From Merdimonas sp963929015 (lineage in GTDB: Bacteria; Bacillota; Clostridia; Lachnospirales; Lachnospiraceae): DNA of 64,000 bases. Both the position numbers and the translations under genes were made by a program. Below, in pieces: positions 24,395-33,479 of the stretch (its first letter is position 1; each line of letters opens with the position of its first letter). The DNA is taken from positions 62,001 to 126,000 of the forward strand of contig NZ_CAWVHE010000001.1 in NCBI RefSeq assembly GCF_963929015.1, written 5' to 3'. The notes beneath the pieces were generated by a model that was not told the DNA's origin, made no database searches, and saw only the letters and a program-made list of their open reading frames with translations.

Positions 24395-25642
24395 TTATCT
24401 GTGGCTTAATTCCTTCGGCGCATACAGATGTCTCGGGATACCGTCTACCATGACCGGAGACACGTCTCCCTGGATCAGCGGACGTACATAGGAAATAAAC
24501 TCATTGGTTACATAGGTGCCGTCTGCGTTCACCCATTCTCTTGGAACCAGTTTCTCGTCATTGGCGATCTTATGTACATCTTTCACTTCTGTTCCGCACT
24601 GATACGGATCATCGGACAGCCTCTGAAGAACTACCATCTTGCCGGAATCTCCCTCGTCAGCCGCTTTTACTGCCGCGCCGCCTACCTGGTATGCTTCCAG
24701 GATATCTACGCGGGATGCAGTATGTGAAGCGGAACGCTGCAGGGTGCTAAGCTCAATAGCCCGGGTCTTGCATCCATGCTCTCCGGCGATAAAGCTTGCC
24801 AGATAGGATGCAGTTCCGGATAACTGTTTGTGGCCGAAAGCATCTACAAAGTCGATGCTGTTGCCCAACTCGCACACATAAGTTCCATCGAGTGTGCGGA
24901 TGCCTTCAGATACGGCGATCACAATAGACGGTTTCTCTGCGATCAGTTTCTTCACTCTGTCGCTGAATTCATGAATGTCAAACGGGATCTCAGGCAGGTA
25001 GATCAGGTCCGGTCCTTCGCAGTCCTCACCTCTTGCAAGTGCGGAAGCTCCGGTCAGCCATCCTGCATTTCTTCCCATGATCTCTACGATGGTCACGATA
25101 CCTTTCTCATATTCCAGACAGAATCCGTCGCGGATGATCTCTTTCATAGAGGTTCCGATATATTTGGCCGCACTTCCGTAGCCCGGTGTATGGTCTGTCA
25201 GCGCCAGATCGTTGTCGATCGTCTTGGGGCATCCGATAAATCTGGTAGGATGTCCGGTAATGATCGCATAATCGGATAATTTTTTGATCGTATCCATGGA
25301 ATCATTTCCGCCGATGTAGATAAATGCCTCGATATCCAGCTTATCCAGTATCTCAAAGATCTTCTCATACACTTCCCGGTTCTCATGGATCTCCGGCAGT
25401 TTATAACGGCAGGATCCAAGGAACGCAGCCGGTGTTCTCTTCAGGAGCTCTGCATCCAGCTCTGTCTTGATATGGTCTGCAAGGTCAATATATTTTTCCT
25501 CCAGAAGTCCCTGGATGCCGTGAAGCATGCCGTATACCTTGTTGGCTCCACGATCCTTGGCTGTACGGTAAACGCCTGCAAGGCTTGAGTTAATAGCGGC
25601 AGTCGGTCCTCCAGACTGTCCTACGATAACATTTCTTTTCAT
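24395..25642 (-). CDS. Phosphofructokinase, probably pyrophosphate-dependent
   Basis: This 415-residue PfkA-family enzyme phosphorylates fructose 6-phosphate. N-terminal VGQSGGPTAAINSSLAGV is the phosphate-donor loop. IGGNDSMDTIKKL places Asp where ATP enzymes have the second Gly of GGDGS, and CPKTIDNDL has Lys in place of the Gly of PGTIDND. Those two residues mark pyrophosphate-using enzymes. MGRNAGWLTG and the longer length also fit that group. The start at 25642 is a better-placed ATG than the upstream frame opening. It has its own terminator. Confidence 0.87.
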   Translation of the reverse strand: MKRNVIVGQSGGPTAAINSSLAGVYRTAKDRGANKVYGMLHGIQGLLEEKYIDLADHIKTELDAELLKRTPAAFLGSCRYKLPEIHENREVYEKIFEILDKLDIEAFIYIGGNDSMDTIKKLSDYAIITGHPTRFIGCPKTIDNDLALTDHTPGYGSAAKYIGTSMKEIIRDGFCLEYEKGIVTIVEIMGRNAGWLTGASALARGEDCEGPDLIYLPEIPFDIHEFSDRVKKLIAEKPSIVIAVSEGIRTLDGTYVCELGNSIDFVDAFGHKQLSGTASYLASFIAGEHGCKTRAIELSTLQRSASHTASRVDILEAYQVGGAAVKAADEGDSGKMVVLQRLSDDPYQCGTEVKDVHKIANDEKLVPREWVNADGTYVTNEFISYVRPLIQGDVSPVMVDGIPRHLYAPKELSHR

Positions 25643-25748
25643 AGTATTTCTTTCCCTTCCTTCTTTCAAATTGCGTCGATATTACTATATTAGTATATTG
25701 TGGCAAAAAAGTCCACCAAAACAATTCTTTTTTATGCAGTTTTACAGA

Positions 25749-25910
25749 TTATTTGCCTTCATTTTCCGAAAAGGAAACATTCTCCTGCGCGCGTGCATAT
25801 CCGCGCATACATCCGTTTCCGTCTACATTTACCACTTCTCCGTCTTCCACCGTGGCGGTCATCAGACAGCCATTCCGGCAGCCTGTACAGGTCATTTTTA
25901 TCTTTTCCAT
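25749..25910 (-). CDS. Small four-Cys protein, DUF1667 N-terminal-like
   Basis: This 53-residue protein has the Cys pattern CTGCRNGC near the N-terminus (Cys 8, 11, 15) and a fourth Cys in GNGCMRGYARAQE (Cys 34). This matches the front of DUF1667, a family that accompanies glycerol-3-phosphate/FAD oxidoreductases and has a 4Fe-4S-like motif; the remaining two thirds of the usual 120 residues are absent. GAGGAG lies 8 bases upstream, overlapping the glpK end, and the ATG is 5 bases after the glpK stop. It is probably translated from the glpK mRNA. Cluster binding is inferred. Confidence 0.72.
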   Translation of the reverse strand: MEKIKMTCTGCRNGCLMTATVEDGEVVNVDGNGCMRGYARAQENVSFSENEGK

Positions 25911-25915
25911 CCTGA

Positions 25916-27415
25916 TTACTCCTCTTCTTTTGCCCAGTGATAAGAACAGCGCACTGCCTTATTCCAGCCTTTGATCTTTTGCTTTCTCTCTTCTTCTCCA
26001 ATAGCCGGTTCAAACACCTGATCTATGGCCCAGTTTGCTTTTACCTCTTCTCTGTTCTTCCAGTACCCCACTGCAAGGCCCGCCAGATAGGCGGCTCCCA
26101 TGGCTGTAGTCTCAATGCACCGGGGACGCTTGACCGGCGCGCCAATGATATCCGCCTGGGTCTGCATCAGGAAGTTATTGGCGCTGGCCCCTCCGTCCAC
26201 CCGCAGGGACGTAAGAGAGATCCCAGAGTCCGCCTCCATGGCTCCAAGCACATCATTGACCTGATAAGCCAGGGACTCCAGCGTTGCCCGGATGATATGA
26301 TATTTGTTCACACCGCGGGTGATGCCAACAATGGTGCCTCTGGCATAAGGATCCCAGTGGGGCGCTCCAAGGCCTGTAAATGCGGGAACCACATAGCAGC
26401 CGTTCGTATCCTTCACCTTGCCCGCCATATATTCCGAGTCTGCTGCAGAATCAATGAGACGCATCTCGTCCCTGAGCCACTGGATGGCTGCCCCGGCCAC
26501 AAAAATCGAACCTTCCAGGGCATACTCCACTTTCCCGTCCAGTCCCCAGGCGATGGTGGTCACCAGCCCGTTTTTAGAAAATACCGGCTGTTCTCCCGTA
26601 TTCATCAGCAGGAAGCATCCCGTACCATAGGTGTTCTTGGCAGTTCCCGGATGGAAACACACCTGTCCGAACAGGGCGGACTGCTGATCTCCTGCCGCGC
26701 CGCCGATGGGAATCGGCCCGCCAAAGTAAGACGGATCCGTCTCGCCGTACACACAGCTGGAAGGCATGGCCTCTGGCAGCATGGCTTTCGGAATCTGCAA
26801 AAGATCCAGGATCTCCTGATCCCACTCCAGAGTATTGATATTAAAGAGCATGGTCCTGGAAGCATTGGAGTAATCCGTCACATGCACTCTGCCCTTCGTC
26901 AGCTTCCAGATCAGCCAGGTTTCCACGGTGCCAAATAAAAGTTCTCCTTTTTCCGCTTTTTCTCTGGCTCCTTCCACATGATCCAGGATCCACCGGATCT
27001 TTGTCCCTGAAAAATATGCGTCGATGATCAGCCCCGTCTTTTCCCGGATCATGTCCGTATAGCCCTGCTCCTTCAACCGGTCGCAGTATCCGGCTGTCCG
27101 CCGGCACTGCCAGACAATAGCCGGGCACACCGGTTCTCCGGTATTTTTGTCCCATACAATGGCAGTCTCTCTCTGATTAGTGATCCCGATGGCTGCAATA
27201 TCTGCGGCTGTAGCTCCGATCTTGCTCATCGCTTCTACTGCCACCCCCAGCTGTGTGGACCAGATTTCATCCGCATCATGCTCCACCCATCCGGGCTGCG
27301 GAAAATACTGCGTAAACTCTTTTTGTGCTACGCTGAGGATCTCTCCTTTTTTATTAAACAGGATGCAGCGGTTACTGGTCGTCCCTGCATCCAAAGCCAT
27401 AATGTATTTTGACAT
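25916..27415 (-). CDS. glpK: Glycerol kinase
   Basis: This 499-residue FGGY-family glycerol kinase makes glycerol 3-phosphate with ATP. Signatures are ALDAGTTSNRCILF (ATP loop), AIGITNQRETAIVWDK, YGTGCFLLMNTGE, and the C-terminal DGGASANNFLMQTQADIIGAPV. Three consecutive ATGs follow AGAGGTG; the one at 27415 gives 8-base spacing. It lies immediately after the AraC regulator, whose stop overlaps the run of ATGs, so the two are co-transcribed. Confidence 0.96.
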   Translation of the reverse strand: MSKYIMALDAGTTSNRCILFNKKGEILSVAQKEFTQYFPQPGWVEHDADEIWSTQLGVAVEAMSKIGATAADIAAIGITNQRETAIVWDKNTGEPVCPAIVWQCRRTAGYCDRLKEQGYTDMIREKTGLIIDAYFSGTKIRWILDHVEGAREKAEKGELLFGTVETWLIWKLTKGRVHVTDYSNASRTMLFNINTLEWDQEILDLLQIPKAMLPEAMPSSCVYGETDPSYFGGPIPIGGAAGDQQSALFGQVCFHPGTAKNTYGTGCFLLMNTGEQPVFSKNGLVTTIAWGLDGKVEYALEGSIFVAGAAIQWLRDEMRLIDSAADSEYMAGKVKDTNGCYVVPAFTGLGAPHWDPYARGTIVGITRGVNKYHIIRATLESLAYQVNDVLGAMEADSGISLTSLRVDGGASANNFLMQTQADIIGAPVKRPRCIETTAMGAAYLAGLAVGYWKNREEVKANWAIDQVFEPAIGEEERKQKIKGWNKAVRCSYHWAKEEE

Positions 27416-27420
27416 CATCA

Positions 27421-28335
27421 TCACCTCTTTTGATTGTTCAGCTTCAGGCTGGTCTTTCGCCCAAGTCCGGCCAGCTCTTCCTCACTGGCGACAGCGGTTC
27501 GTTTTTCTTCCTGCCTCCTGCGCCTGCGATATTCGGTAGGCGTCATTCCGTTTTCCTTTTTAAATGCCTTGGAAAAAACAAGACAGCTTCTGTAGCCGCA
27601 GGATTCTGCCACCTCTTCGATAGACAGATCTGTCAGAGCAAGCTGTTCTCTTGCCTGGGAAATCTGAAATTTCGTCAGAAAATCCTTTGGTGACATTCCC
27701 AGATTGTCCTTAAAAATGGTATAGAGATAGCTTCTGTTTACATTCATATGTCTGGCAATATCCATCACGTTCAGGCCTTTGGAATAATGATTGCGGATAT
27801 AGGTCACGGCTTCCTGAATGTAATTATTTTCTTTGGAAATATCCACACAGGAATCTATCACTTCATCCTCTGTCAGCGCAGAGAAAAATTCATAGAGCTT
27901 TCCCTGCAGATAATAAAGATTTGCCACCGAAACTTTTGTATGCTTCAGCATTTCCAGCACAATCTTCTTCAGTCGCTCCCCATCTCGATACCGAAAGATC
28001 AGCTGGTCTTCATTCAGACCAATGTTTCGGATATGCTCTGTTGCAGCATAGCCGCCCACGCCTACCCACAGATAACTCCAGGGCTCTTGTACATCCGCCT
28101 GATAAAAAGTCAGCGTTTCCGGCTCGATCAGGAACCCCTGCCCCGCAGACAGCTGATATTTCCGTTCTCCTACCTGGTAGGTTCCCTTTCCTTCCAGAAT
28201 ATAGTGAATGATATAGTTTGGGCGCGTGGCAGGGCCATAACTGTGACAGGGCTTACACCGGGCATAGCCGCAATGCAGCAGGTGGAAATCGCGAAACTTA
28301 GGTTCCACCAGTTCTAAAACATATGAATCTTCCAT
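27421..28335 (-). CDS. AraC family regulator of the glycerol module
   Basis: This 304-residue AraC/XylS protein has an N-terminal AraC-type cupin domain (HYILEGKGTYQVGERKYQLSAGQGFLIEPETL) and two C-terminal helix-turn-helix motifs (VMDIARHMNVNRSYLYTIFKDNLGMSPKDFL and SIEEVAESCGYRSCLVFSKAFKKENGMTPTEYRRRR). The start at 28335 follows AGAGGAA by 7 bases. It heads an araC-glpK-small protein operon and is the likely sensor for it; the effector is unknown. Confidence 0.92.
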   Translation of the reverse strand: MEDSYVLELVEPKFRDFHLLHCGYARCKPCHSYGPATRPNYIIHYILEGKGTYQVGERKYQLSAGQGFLIEPETLTFYQADVQEPWSYLWVGVGGYAATEHIRNIGLNEDQLIFRYRDGERLKKIVLEMLKHTKVSVANLYYLQGKLYEFFSALTEDEVIDSCVDISKENNYIQEAVTYIRNHYSKGLNVMDIARHMNVNRSYLYTIFKDNLGMSPKDFLTKFQISQAREQLALTDLSIEEVAESCGYRSCLVFSKAFKKENGMTPTEYRRRRRQEEKRTAVASEEELAGLGRKTSLKLNNQKR

Positions 28336-28371
28336 ACCATTTCCTCTCATGCTACCAGATCATTTGCCTCT

Positions 28372-28400
28372 ATCATACTCAGATTTTCTGCAAGAATCAA
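28372..28400 (-). promoter_or_regulatory. Promoter for araC-glpK
   Basis: TTGATT (28395-28400) and TATGAT (28372-28377) on the minus strand have a 17-bp spacer, about 35 bases upstream of the ATG. Confidence 0.65.
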
Positions 28401-28496
28401 GCGGCCGTCACTTTTTCCTTATGATTTCTTAATACCCATTTAAGAAATTTTCGTTTTCTTTTAGGGATTTAACATACTTTAGACATAATTGTCTTT

Positions 28497-28655
28497 TATA
28501 ATATGAGTCAGATAGTTGAACAAGACGTCAACTATCTCCCCCTCATAAAGTAACTGCACCGGGGGAAATTCCCCGGTGCTGCACTTTCTCTCTCATTCCT
28601 TTAGATAACTATAACGACAACGGTAAAAACCCCGGCCAGCCACCGGGGTTTTTGC
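28497..28655 (+). ncRNA. Candidate structured small RNA
   Basis: TATAAT (28497-28502) is followed at the expected start (about 28509) by three hairpins and no reading frame with a ribosome site. Hairpin 1 is a perfect 10-bp stem (AGATAGTTGA / TCAACTATCT, 28510-28537). A C-rich open stretch (CTCCCCCTC, 28536-28544) follows. Hairpin 2 is GCACCGGGG/CCCCGGTGC (28556-28579). The last is a terminator, AAAAACCCCGG/CCGGGGTTTTT (28625-28653). A clear -35 is missing. The C-rich stretch could pair with Shine-Dalgarno sequences, as in RsaE/RoxS-type RNAs; this is inference. Confidence 0.5.
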
Positions 28656-28671
28656 TGTTTATGGGAGGATA

Positions 28672-28700
28672 TTGTACTCTCCCCTCTTTTATGATATGAT
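28672..28700 (+). promoter_or_regulatory. Promoter for the zinc-ribbon DUF4234 gene
   Basis: TTGTAC (28672-28677) and TATGAT (28695-28700) have a 17-bp spacer, just after the terminator of the candidate RNA. The ATG lies 38 bases past the -10 with AAGGAGG. Confidence 0.72.
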
Positions 28701-28738
28701 GAGGAAAAATTCTTTTATGACTACAAAGGAGGTACCCC

Positions 28739-29290
28739 ATGAAATATTGTCCATATTGTGGAACGCAAAACGAAGATACCGCTTCTGTCTGCCGGGAATG
28801 CAAAAAAACGCTTCCTGACAGCAGTCAGACAAACCAGAATCAGCAGCAGGAATACAGACAGGAGTATCATTATCAGCAGAATTACCAGCAGCAAAACTAT
28901 CAGGGATACAACGGGCAGCCACAGTACAGCGGGCAGCCCGCCGGCGGACAGACCGGCATCACATCCCGCAACATTGCTCTGTGCGTCCTTTTTTCCATTA
29001 TCACCTGCGGCATCTATGGCATCTACTGGATGATCATGATCAATGATGAAGTAAATGTGCTTGCCGGTGAACCGGAAGCTACGTCCGGCGGCATGGTCTT
29101 TCTTTTCAGCCTGATCACCTGCGGCATCTATGGTCTGTACTGGCTGTATAAAATGGGAGAGCGCTGTGACCGGATCAAAGGAAATCCCTATGGCAATTCC
29201 GGTATTTTATTCCTGGTCCTCGGCATCTTCAGCCTTAGCATTATCGCTTACTGCCTGATCCAGGATACCATCAATAAATCTGTGCAGTAA
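28739..29290 (+). CDS. Zinc-ribbon DUF4234 membrane protein
   Basis: This 183-residue protein has an N-terminal zinc ribbon (YCPYCG and CRECKK), then a low-complexity Gln/Tyr/Asn linker (about 30-75). A DUF4234 membrane domain follows with two repeats of the motif SIITCGIYGIYW / SLITCGIYGLYWLYKM and a third hydrophobic segment near the C-terminus. Function is unknown. Zinc ribbons joined to small TM domains are common in Firmicutes envelope proteins. Its last 20 bases overlap the convergent phosphatase gene. Confidence 0.85.
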   Translation: MKYCPYCGTQNEDTASVCRECKKTLPDSSQTNQNQQQEYRQEYHYQQNYQQQNYQGYNGQPQYSGQPAGGQTGITSRNIALCVLFSIITCGIYGIYWMIMINDEVNVLAGEPEATSGGMVFLFSLITCGIYGLYWLYKMGERCDRIKGNPYGNSGILFLVLGIFSLSIIAYCLIQDTINKSVQ

Positions 29291-29741
29291 GCTTATCCAG
29301 AAGACCTTCGCAGCCCTCTTTTACATCCCGATAGGTAACATCAAAATTACCGGTGTACCAGGGGTCTGCGATCTCTTCGCCCGCGCGGGCTGTAAAATCC
29401 AGCAGCATGCAGATTCTGCCGTCCGGATCTCCGCCGGCAATACGCTGCATGTTGCGGATGTTCCATTCATCCATACCGATCAGATAATCGTAAGTCTGAT
29501 AATCTTTTTTTGTCATCTGCCGCGCCCGGTGGGGCAGGACGGGCACTCCAACCTCCTGCATCTTGCGGACTGTCCCGTGATGGGGCGGATTGCCGATCTC
29601 TTCCCGGCTGGTGGCCGCGGAGTCGATGTGAAACCGGTCCGAAAGGCCGGCTTTATTTACCATATCCTGAAAAACAAATTGTGCCATGGTACTGCGGCAA
29701 ATATTGCCGTGGCAAATAAATAGTACCTTTATTTTCTCCAT
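29271..29741 (-). CDS. Low-molecular-weight protein-tyrosine phosphatase
   Basis: This 156-residue LMW-PTP has the active-site loop CHGNICRS (CX5R) at residues 10-17 and the general acid Asp in IADPWYTGNFD near 125. It dephosphorylates phosphotyrosine on cytosolic proteins or, in related operons, bacterial tyrosine kinases; no kinase is adjacent. It overlaps the DUF4234 gene tail-to-tail. It is the last core gene before the integrated element. Confidence 0.93.
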   Translation of the reverse strand: MEKIKVLFICHGNICRSTMAQFVFQDMVNKAGLSDRFHIDSAATSREEIGNPPHHGTVRKMQEVGVPVLPHRARQMTKKDYQTYDYLIGMDEWNIRNMQRIAGGDPDGRICMLLDFTARAGEEIADPWYTGNFDVTYRDVKEGCEGLLDKLTAQIY

Positions 29742-29901
29742 TTTATCTCCTCATATCCTCTCAAAGCCTTATAAATACTGGCTTTTCAGCCTTTGTGCAT
29801 TTTTTACTTGAAAGGTTCTTTTTCTTATAAATTCTTGTATTTTCTCATGTTTTTTCGGGCATTTGTGGTACAAATGGGTTATTTTTAAAGTCCCAAATTC
29901 C

Positions 29902-31164
29902 TTATGAGATAAGGCTTACATGAGTTGTTTGTGCATGTTTTTGGGTTATAAACTTTTTCTTTTCCAGTTCATCCCTTGCTTCTTTTAATCTGGCAAGTTC
30001 TTTCTTTGCATCATCATAGCCGGTATGCGTATAAATATTAAGTGTTACAGATACATCTGAATGCCCCATCAGATATTGCAGTGTCTTTGGGTTCATCCCT
30101 GAATTGGCCATATTTGTACAATAAGTATGCCTGCATATATGTGGAGTAACTGGCGGCAATTGCAACAAATTCTCACGATTATATTTTTCTCTTGCATGCT
30201 GCATGTACTTTTCCCAATGAAGTGCAACCATTGGCCTTCCATTCTTGTCCAGAAACAGAAATCCTCCATATCCATCCACCATCGGCTCACGTTTTGGTTT
30301 CCTTCTATTCTTCAAGATTCGAAGAAATGCTTCTTTTACATCCGCTTCCATTGGAAGTAACCGCGTACCACTTGTTGTCTTTGTAGATACGATGATATAC
30401 TTCATTTCTCGAGTTCTTTGCAACTGATGATTCACATTGATAATATCTTCTTTAAAGTCCAAGTCTTTTACAGTAAGTCCACAAATTTCAGATATTCTAA
30501 GACCTGTCTTGAATAAGATATAAAATGCATCATAATACTGATTATAATGCGGATCATTCTTTACAAAATCAAGAAATTTAGTTTCATCTTCCGGAGAAAC
30601 AGCTTGTCTTTTCTGACTGTCATTAACAAGTACTGTACCTAATTCAAATCCAAATGGATTTTTTAGAATCAAGTCATCATCCACAGCCATTTGAAAAGCA
30701 GGTCTTAAAACACCTCTGATGGAATGAATGGAACTATATCCTCTACCATCTCTTTGTAGTTTTATCAGAAAAATCTTTGCGTCAGAAAGTTTCACATCAT
30801 CCACTTTCTTATAAGCGAATTCTTCCTTTTTCAATACATTCACCACAAATTTGTAATTCGCTAAAGTATTATGCTTTACTCCTGTTTTCAGGGAAAGATA
30901 TCGTTCCACAAGTTCAAGCACTGTAATGTTACTTCCTGTAATCCCTTGCATCTGTAAGGACTGAACTTTTCTTTCTTTTTCCCTGAGAGAAAGATCTGCC
31001 CGTTTACCTTCCGGCATCTTATCTGCTTCTGTCAATCTCCAACTATATAATATTTTACACTTACCAAGTGAATCTGTATATTTATAGCGGTAACGTCCAC
31101 TTGGTTCCTGCCATTCTCCTTGCTGGAGAACTCTGCCTTTATCATCACGTCTCTTTGAAATCAT
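29902..31164 (-). CDS. int: Tyrosine integrase of the mobile element
   Basis: This 420-residue integrase of the Tn916-like tyrosine recombinase family has an N-terminal arm-binding domain (RYRYKYTDSLGKCKILYSW) and a core-binding domain. All catalytic residues are present: Arg in KTGLRISEICGLT, His-x-x-Arg in TPHICRHTYCTNMANSG, His in MGHSDVSVTLNIYTH and the Tyr nucleophile in IYTH. It catalyses integration and excision. GGAGG lies 6 bases upstream of the ATG. It appears functional even though the relaxase of this element is broken. Confidence 0.93.
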   Translation of the reverse strand: MISKRRDDKGRVLQQGEWQEPSGRYRYKYTDSLGKCKILYSWRLTEADKMPEGKRADLSLREKERKVQSLQMQGITGSNITVLELVERYLSLKTGVKHNTLANYKFVVNVLKKEEFAYKKVDDVKLSDAKIFLIKLQRDGRGYSSIHSIRGVLRPAFQMAVDDDLILKNPFGFELGTVLVNDSQKRQAVSPEDETKFLDFVKNDPHYNQYYDAFYILFKTGLRISEICGLTVKDLDFKEDIINVNHQLQRTREMKYIIVSTKTTSGTRLLPMEADVKEAFLRILKNRRKPKREPMVDGYGGFLFLDKNGRPMVALHWEKYMQHAREKYNRENLLQLPPVTPHICRHTYCTNMANSGMNPKTLQYLMGHSDVSVTLNIYTHTGYDDAKKELARLKEARDELEKKKFITQKHAQTTHVSLIS

Positions 31165-31186
31165 ATCCTACCTCCAAGGGGACGCA

Positions 31187-31211
31187 ACATGATATTGTTA
31201 GTATATCATGT
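31187..31211. promoter_or_regulatory. Perfect inverted repeat upstream of int
   Basis: ACATGATAT and ATATCATGT flank a 7-base spacer in the gap between xis and int. It could be an operator, or an arm-type site for integrase or excisionase. No choice can be made from sequence. Confidence 0.45.
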
Positions 31212-31250
31212 AACCCCTAATTCGAACACCTCCTTCTTTTAAATTTCATT

Positions 31251-31454
31251 TTATATCGCACTGAGTGTATCAATAAATTTTTCAAATCTTGTTCGTTTTA
31301 TCTGTACACGATTCCCATTCCAAAGCAAATACTCTGCATTTGGATTGTCACTGACTAACTTACGAAGCTTTCCTTCTCCAATACGAAAATAGGATGCTGC
31401 CTCTTCAATGGATAATGTATACTTCTTCCAATAAGGTATATCATAACTTGTCAT
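31251..31454 (-). CDS. xis: Excisionase (Tn916 Xis-like)
   Basis: This 67-residue winged-helix excisionase contains MTSYDIPYWKKYTLSIEEAA followed by SYFRIGEGKLRKLV, the HTH common to Xis proteins of Tn916-type elements. It would direct integrase towards excision. The start at 31454 has AAGGAGG 7 bases upstream, although the frame opens earlier. It sits just upstream of int, as in related elements. Confidence 0.88.
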   Translation of the reverse strand: MTSYDIPYWKKYTLSIEEAASYFRIGEGKLRKLVSDNPNAEYLLWNGNRVQIKRTRFEKFIDTLSAI

Positions 31455-31556
31455 TTGTATGCCTCCTTCTATTATCTTTGTTTTTGACATTGGCGGCTGG
31501 CAAAGGTATCTATAAAGACTGCCAATGCCAAAGTATTTTTTTGCCAATGTCATCTT

Positions 31557-33464
31557 TTATTCTGTGATTAACGCAACTGTTTTTCTTCCCTGACACCAGT
31601 CATAGCTTAATCTACTTTCCAATTGCTTTCTTACATCTCTTCCTGTTCTGGAAGAAATCCCATAGGCTAGTAGTTCTGCCTCTAATTCTTCTAAACACAT
31701 TACTTTCCGTTTGGTTAATAACTCCAGGATCAATTTCTGTGCCTTTTCCAGTTTCGTTTCCTTTTTCGTTCCTGCTTTCCCCATCAGCAGATCTTCAATG
31801 GATATATCGTATTCTCCTAACCATTTTAAGCCTTCTTCTCCTAAAGAAAACGCTACCGGATTTTCCTTCTTAGCAAGAGAATCCTTTTGCTGATATACCA
31901 CTCGGATATCCTGTTCCTTCTCTTTTTCCACCTTTTCTACAAATAAGATGCTTCGTACTGCCGCTGCGATATCAATGGATCCCAGGGAACGGTAATCGCT
32001 CTGACTTCCCGACGACTTATTCAAATGTCCAATGAGAACAATGGCACATCCAGTTCTCTCTGCAATCGTACTGAGATGCCGGAATAATGGCCGTATCTCA
32101 TTGGCCCGGTTCATATCCACATTGGCTCCCAGATAGGCCTGTATGGGATCCATGATCATGAGGCGTACATTGTTCTGGCGGATGGCTTTTTCAATCCGAT
32201 CGTCCGTCATAGAAAGCTGTTTTTCTTCTTCATTGATGAATCGCACCCTTGTCATATCTGCACCACATTTTGCTAATCTAGGCTTAATGGTATCTGCTAT
32301 CCCATCCTCTGCTGTTTGATACAATACATTAAAGGGTTCTATGGGAAGTGCATTGGGAAGTTCTTTTCCATTCGTACAGTATGCGGCGATTGCCATTGCA
32401 AGCCACGTTTTTCCTTTTCCCGGATTCCCCTGGATCAAAGTAACCTTTCCAAAGGGAATGAATGGATACCATAACCACTGGACCACCGTTTCCTCAACCT
32501 CCGACATCTTCATGACCGGAACTGGTTTTTCCCTGGCATCTCTCCAACACATCTGCTTTGCCATATTTTCTACCGGAACTTCTGCTACCAGACATTCATT
32601 CCAGTCTTTCTTCACCGGTTCTAATCGGTACACACTCAGTTCCTCCGGAATAAGAGAAACAAACTGCCTGCATCTCTCATTTCCAGGCTCATCATTATCC
32701 AGACACAAGTAGATGGAATGGATATGAGGATATTCTGTATACATCCGTTTCATTGCTTTTTCACTCAATCCTCCTAGGGAAATATAACTATGCTTTTCCC
32801 ATTCTTCCGGAACTGCAGTGATATAAGACAAAAGATCAATGGGGGATTCAAACACAAACAGTTTTTCATCCGTTCCTATATGGCCAAATCCATAGGCTTT
32901 TTCCGAACCTTTTGCCTCCCCACGATATCGGTTCTCATCGGTTCCCCGCATAGCTGCATATCTAGGATTCACTTCTTTGTCTCTTCCGACGAATACCACA
33001 TTGTGATAGTTTTTACTTTCATAAATATCCCCCTTTGCAATCATCTGATCTATCAGCCATTCCGATAGTTTCCTCTGCTCAATGAGATACTTCCTTGCAA
33101 TCTCACAGCTTTCATTTCTTTCTGGCAATTCCAATCCAGGCAAGGGGATGGGGCAGACCTTCTGTCTGCCTGCATCTTCCTTGGCCGTTCTTCTGTTGGT
33201 TTCTCCAACTCCCTCTTCTCCTAATAATTCTTTGACTGCCTCTGCAAAAGAAAGACCGTAAAATTCTTTCATAAAATCGATGGCATGACCACCTTTATTC
33301 TGACTAAAACGATACCATTCGTTCTTGTTGATCATCACACTGTCATGTCGCAACCATCGGTATTCCTTCCCACATCGTTTGAACTGTTCTCCTCTCCCAG
33401 AAAGAAAAACATATAAATCAGTATCATCTGCTCTTTGAATCTGTTCTCTTGTATATTCTTCCAT
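31557..33464 (-). CDS. Primase/helicase: DUF3991-Toprim plus RepA-like ATPase
   Basis: This 635-residue replication protein of the mobile element has an N-terminal primase-like part (about 1-310). It carries a zinc-finger-like fold without the usual Cys set, the DUF3991 pattern and a Toprim segment (YLCLDNDEPGNERC). The C-terminal RecA/AAA_25 helicase (about 330-560) has Walker A in LIQGNPGKGKTWLAMA and Walker B in LMIMDPIQAYLG. It is likely used for replication of the excised circle. It lies 15 bases downstream of the relaxase remnant. Confidence 0.87.
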   Translation of the reverse strand: MEEYTREQIQRADDTDLYVFLSGRGEQFKRCGKEYRWLRHDSVMINKNEWYRFSQNKGGHAIDFMKEFYGLSFAEAVKELLGEEGVGETNRRTAKEDAGRQKVCPIPLPGLELPERNESCEIARKYLIEQRKLSEWLIDQMIAKGDIYESKNYHNVVFVGRDKEVNPRYAAMRGTDENRYRGEAKGSEKAYGFGHIGTDEKLFVFESPIDLLSYITAVPEEWEKHSYISLGGLSEKAMKRMYTEYPHIHSIYLCLDNDEPGNERCRQFVSLIPEELSVYRLEPVKKDWNECLVAEVPVENMAKQMCWRDAREKPVPVMKMSEVEETVVQWLWYPFIPFGKVTLIQGNPGKGKTWLAMAIAAYCTNGKELPNALPIEPFNVLYQTAEDGIADTIKPRLAKCGADMTRVRFINEEEKQLSMTDDRIEKAIRQNNVRLMIMDPIQAYLGANVDMNRANEIRPLFRHLSTIAERTGCAIVLIGHLNKSSGSQSDYRSLGSIDIAAAVRSILFVEKVEKEKEQDIRVVYQQKDSLAKKENPVAFSLGEEGLKWLGEYDISIEDLLMGKAGTKKETKLEKAQKLILELLTKRKVMCLEELEAELLAYGISSRTGRDVRKQLESRLSYDWCQGRKTVALITE

Positions 33465-33479
33465 CTTCTAAAATTCCTC

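Noticed and set aside
28556..28579. GC-rich hairpin before the DUF4234 gene as a stand-alone terminator
   Set aside because: It has no T-tract on either strand. The true terminator is the next stem at 28625-28653.
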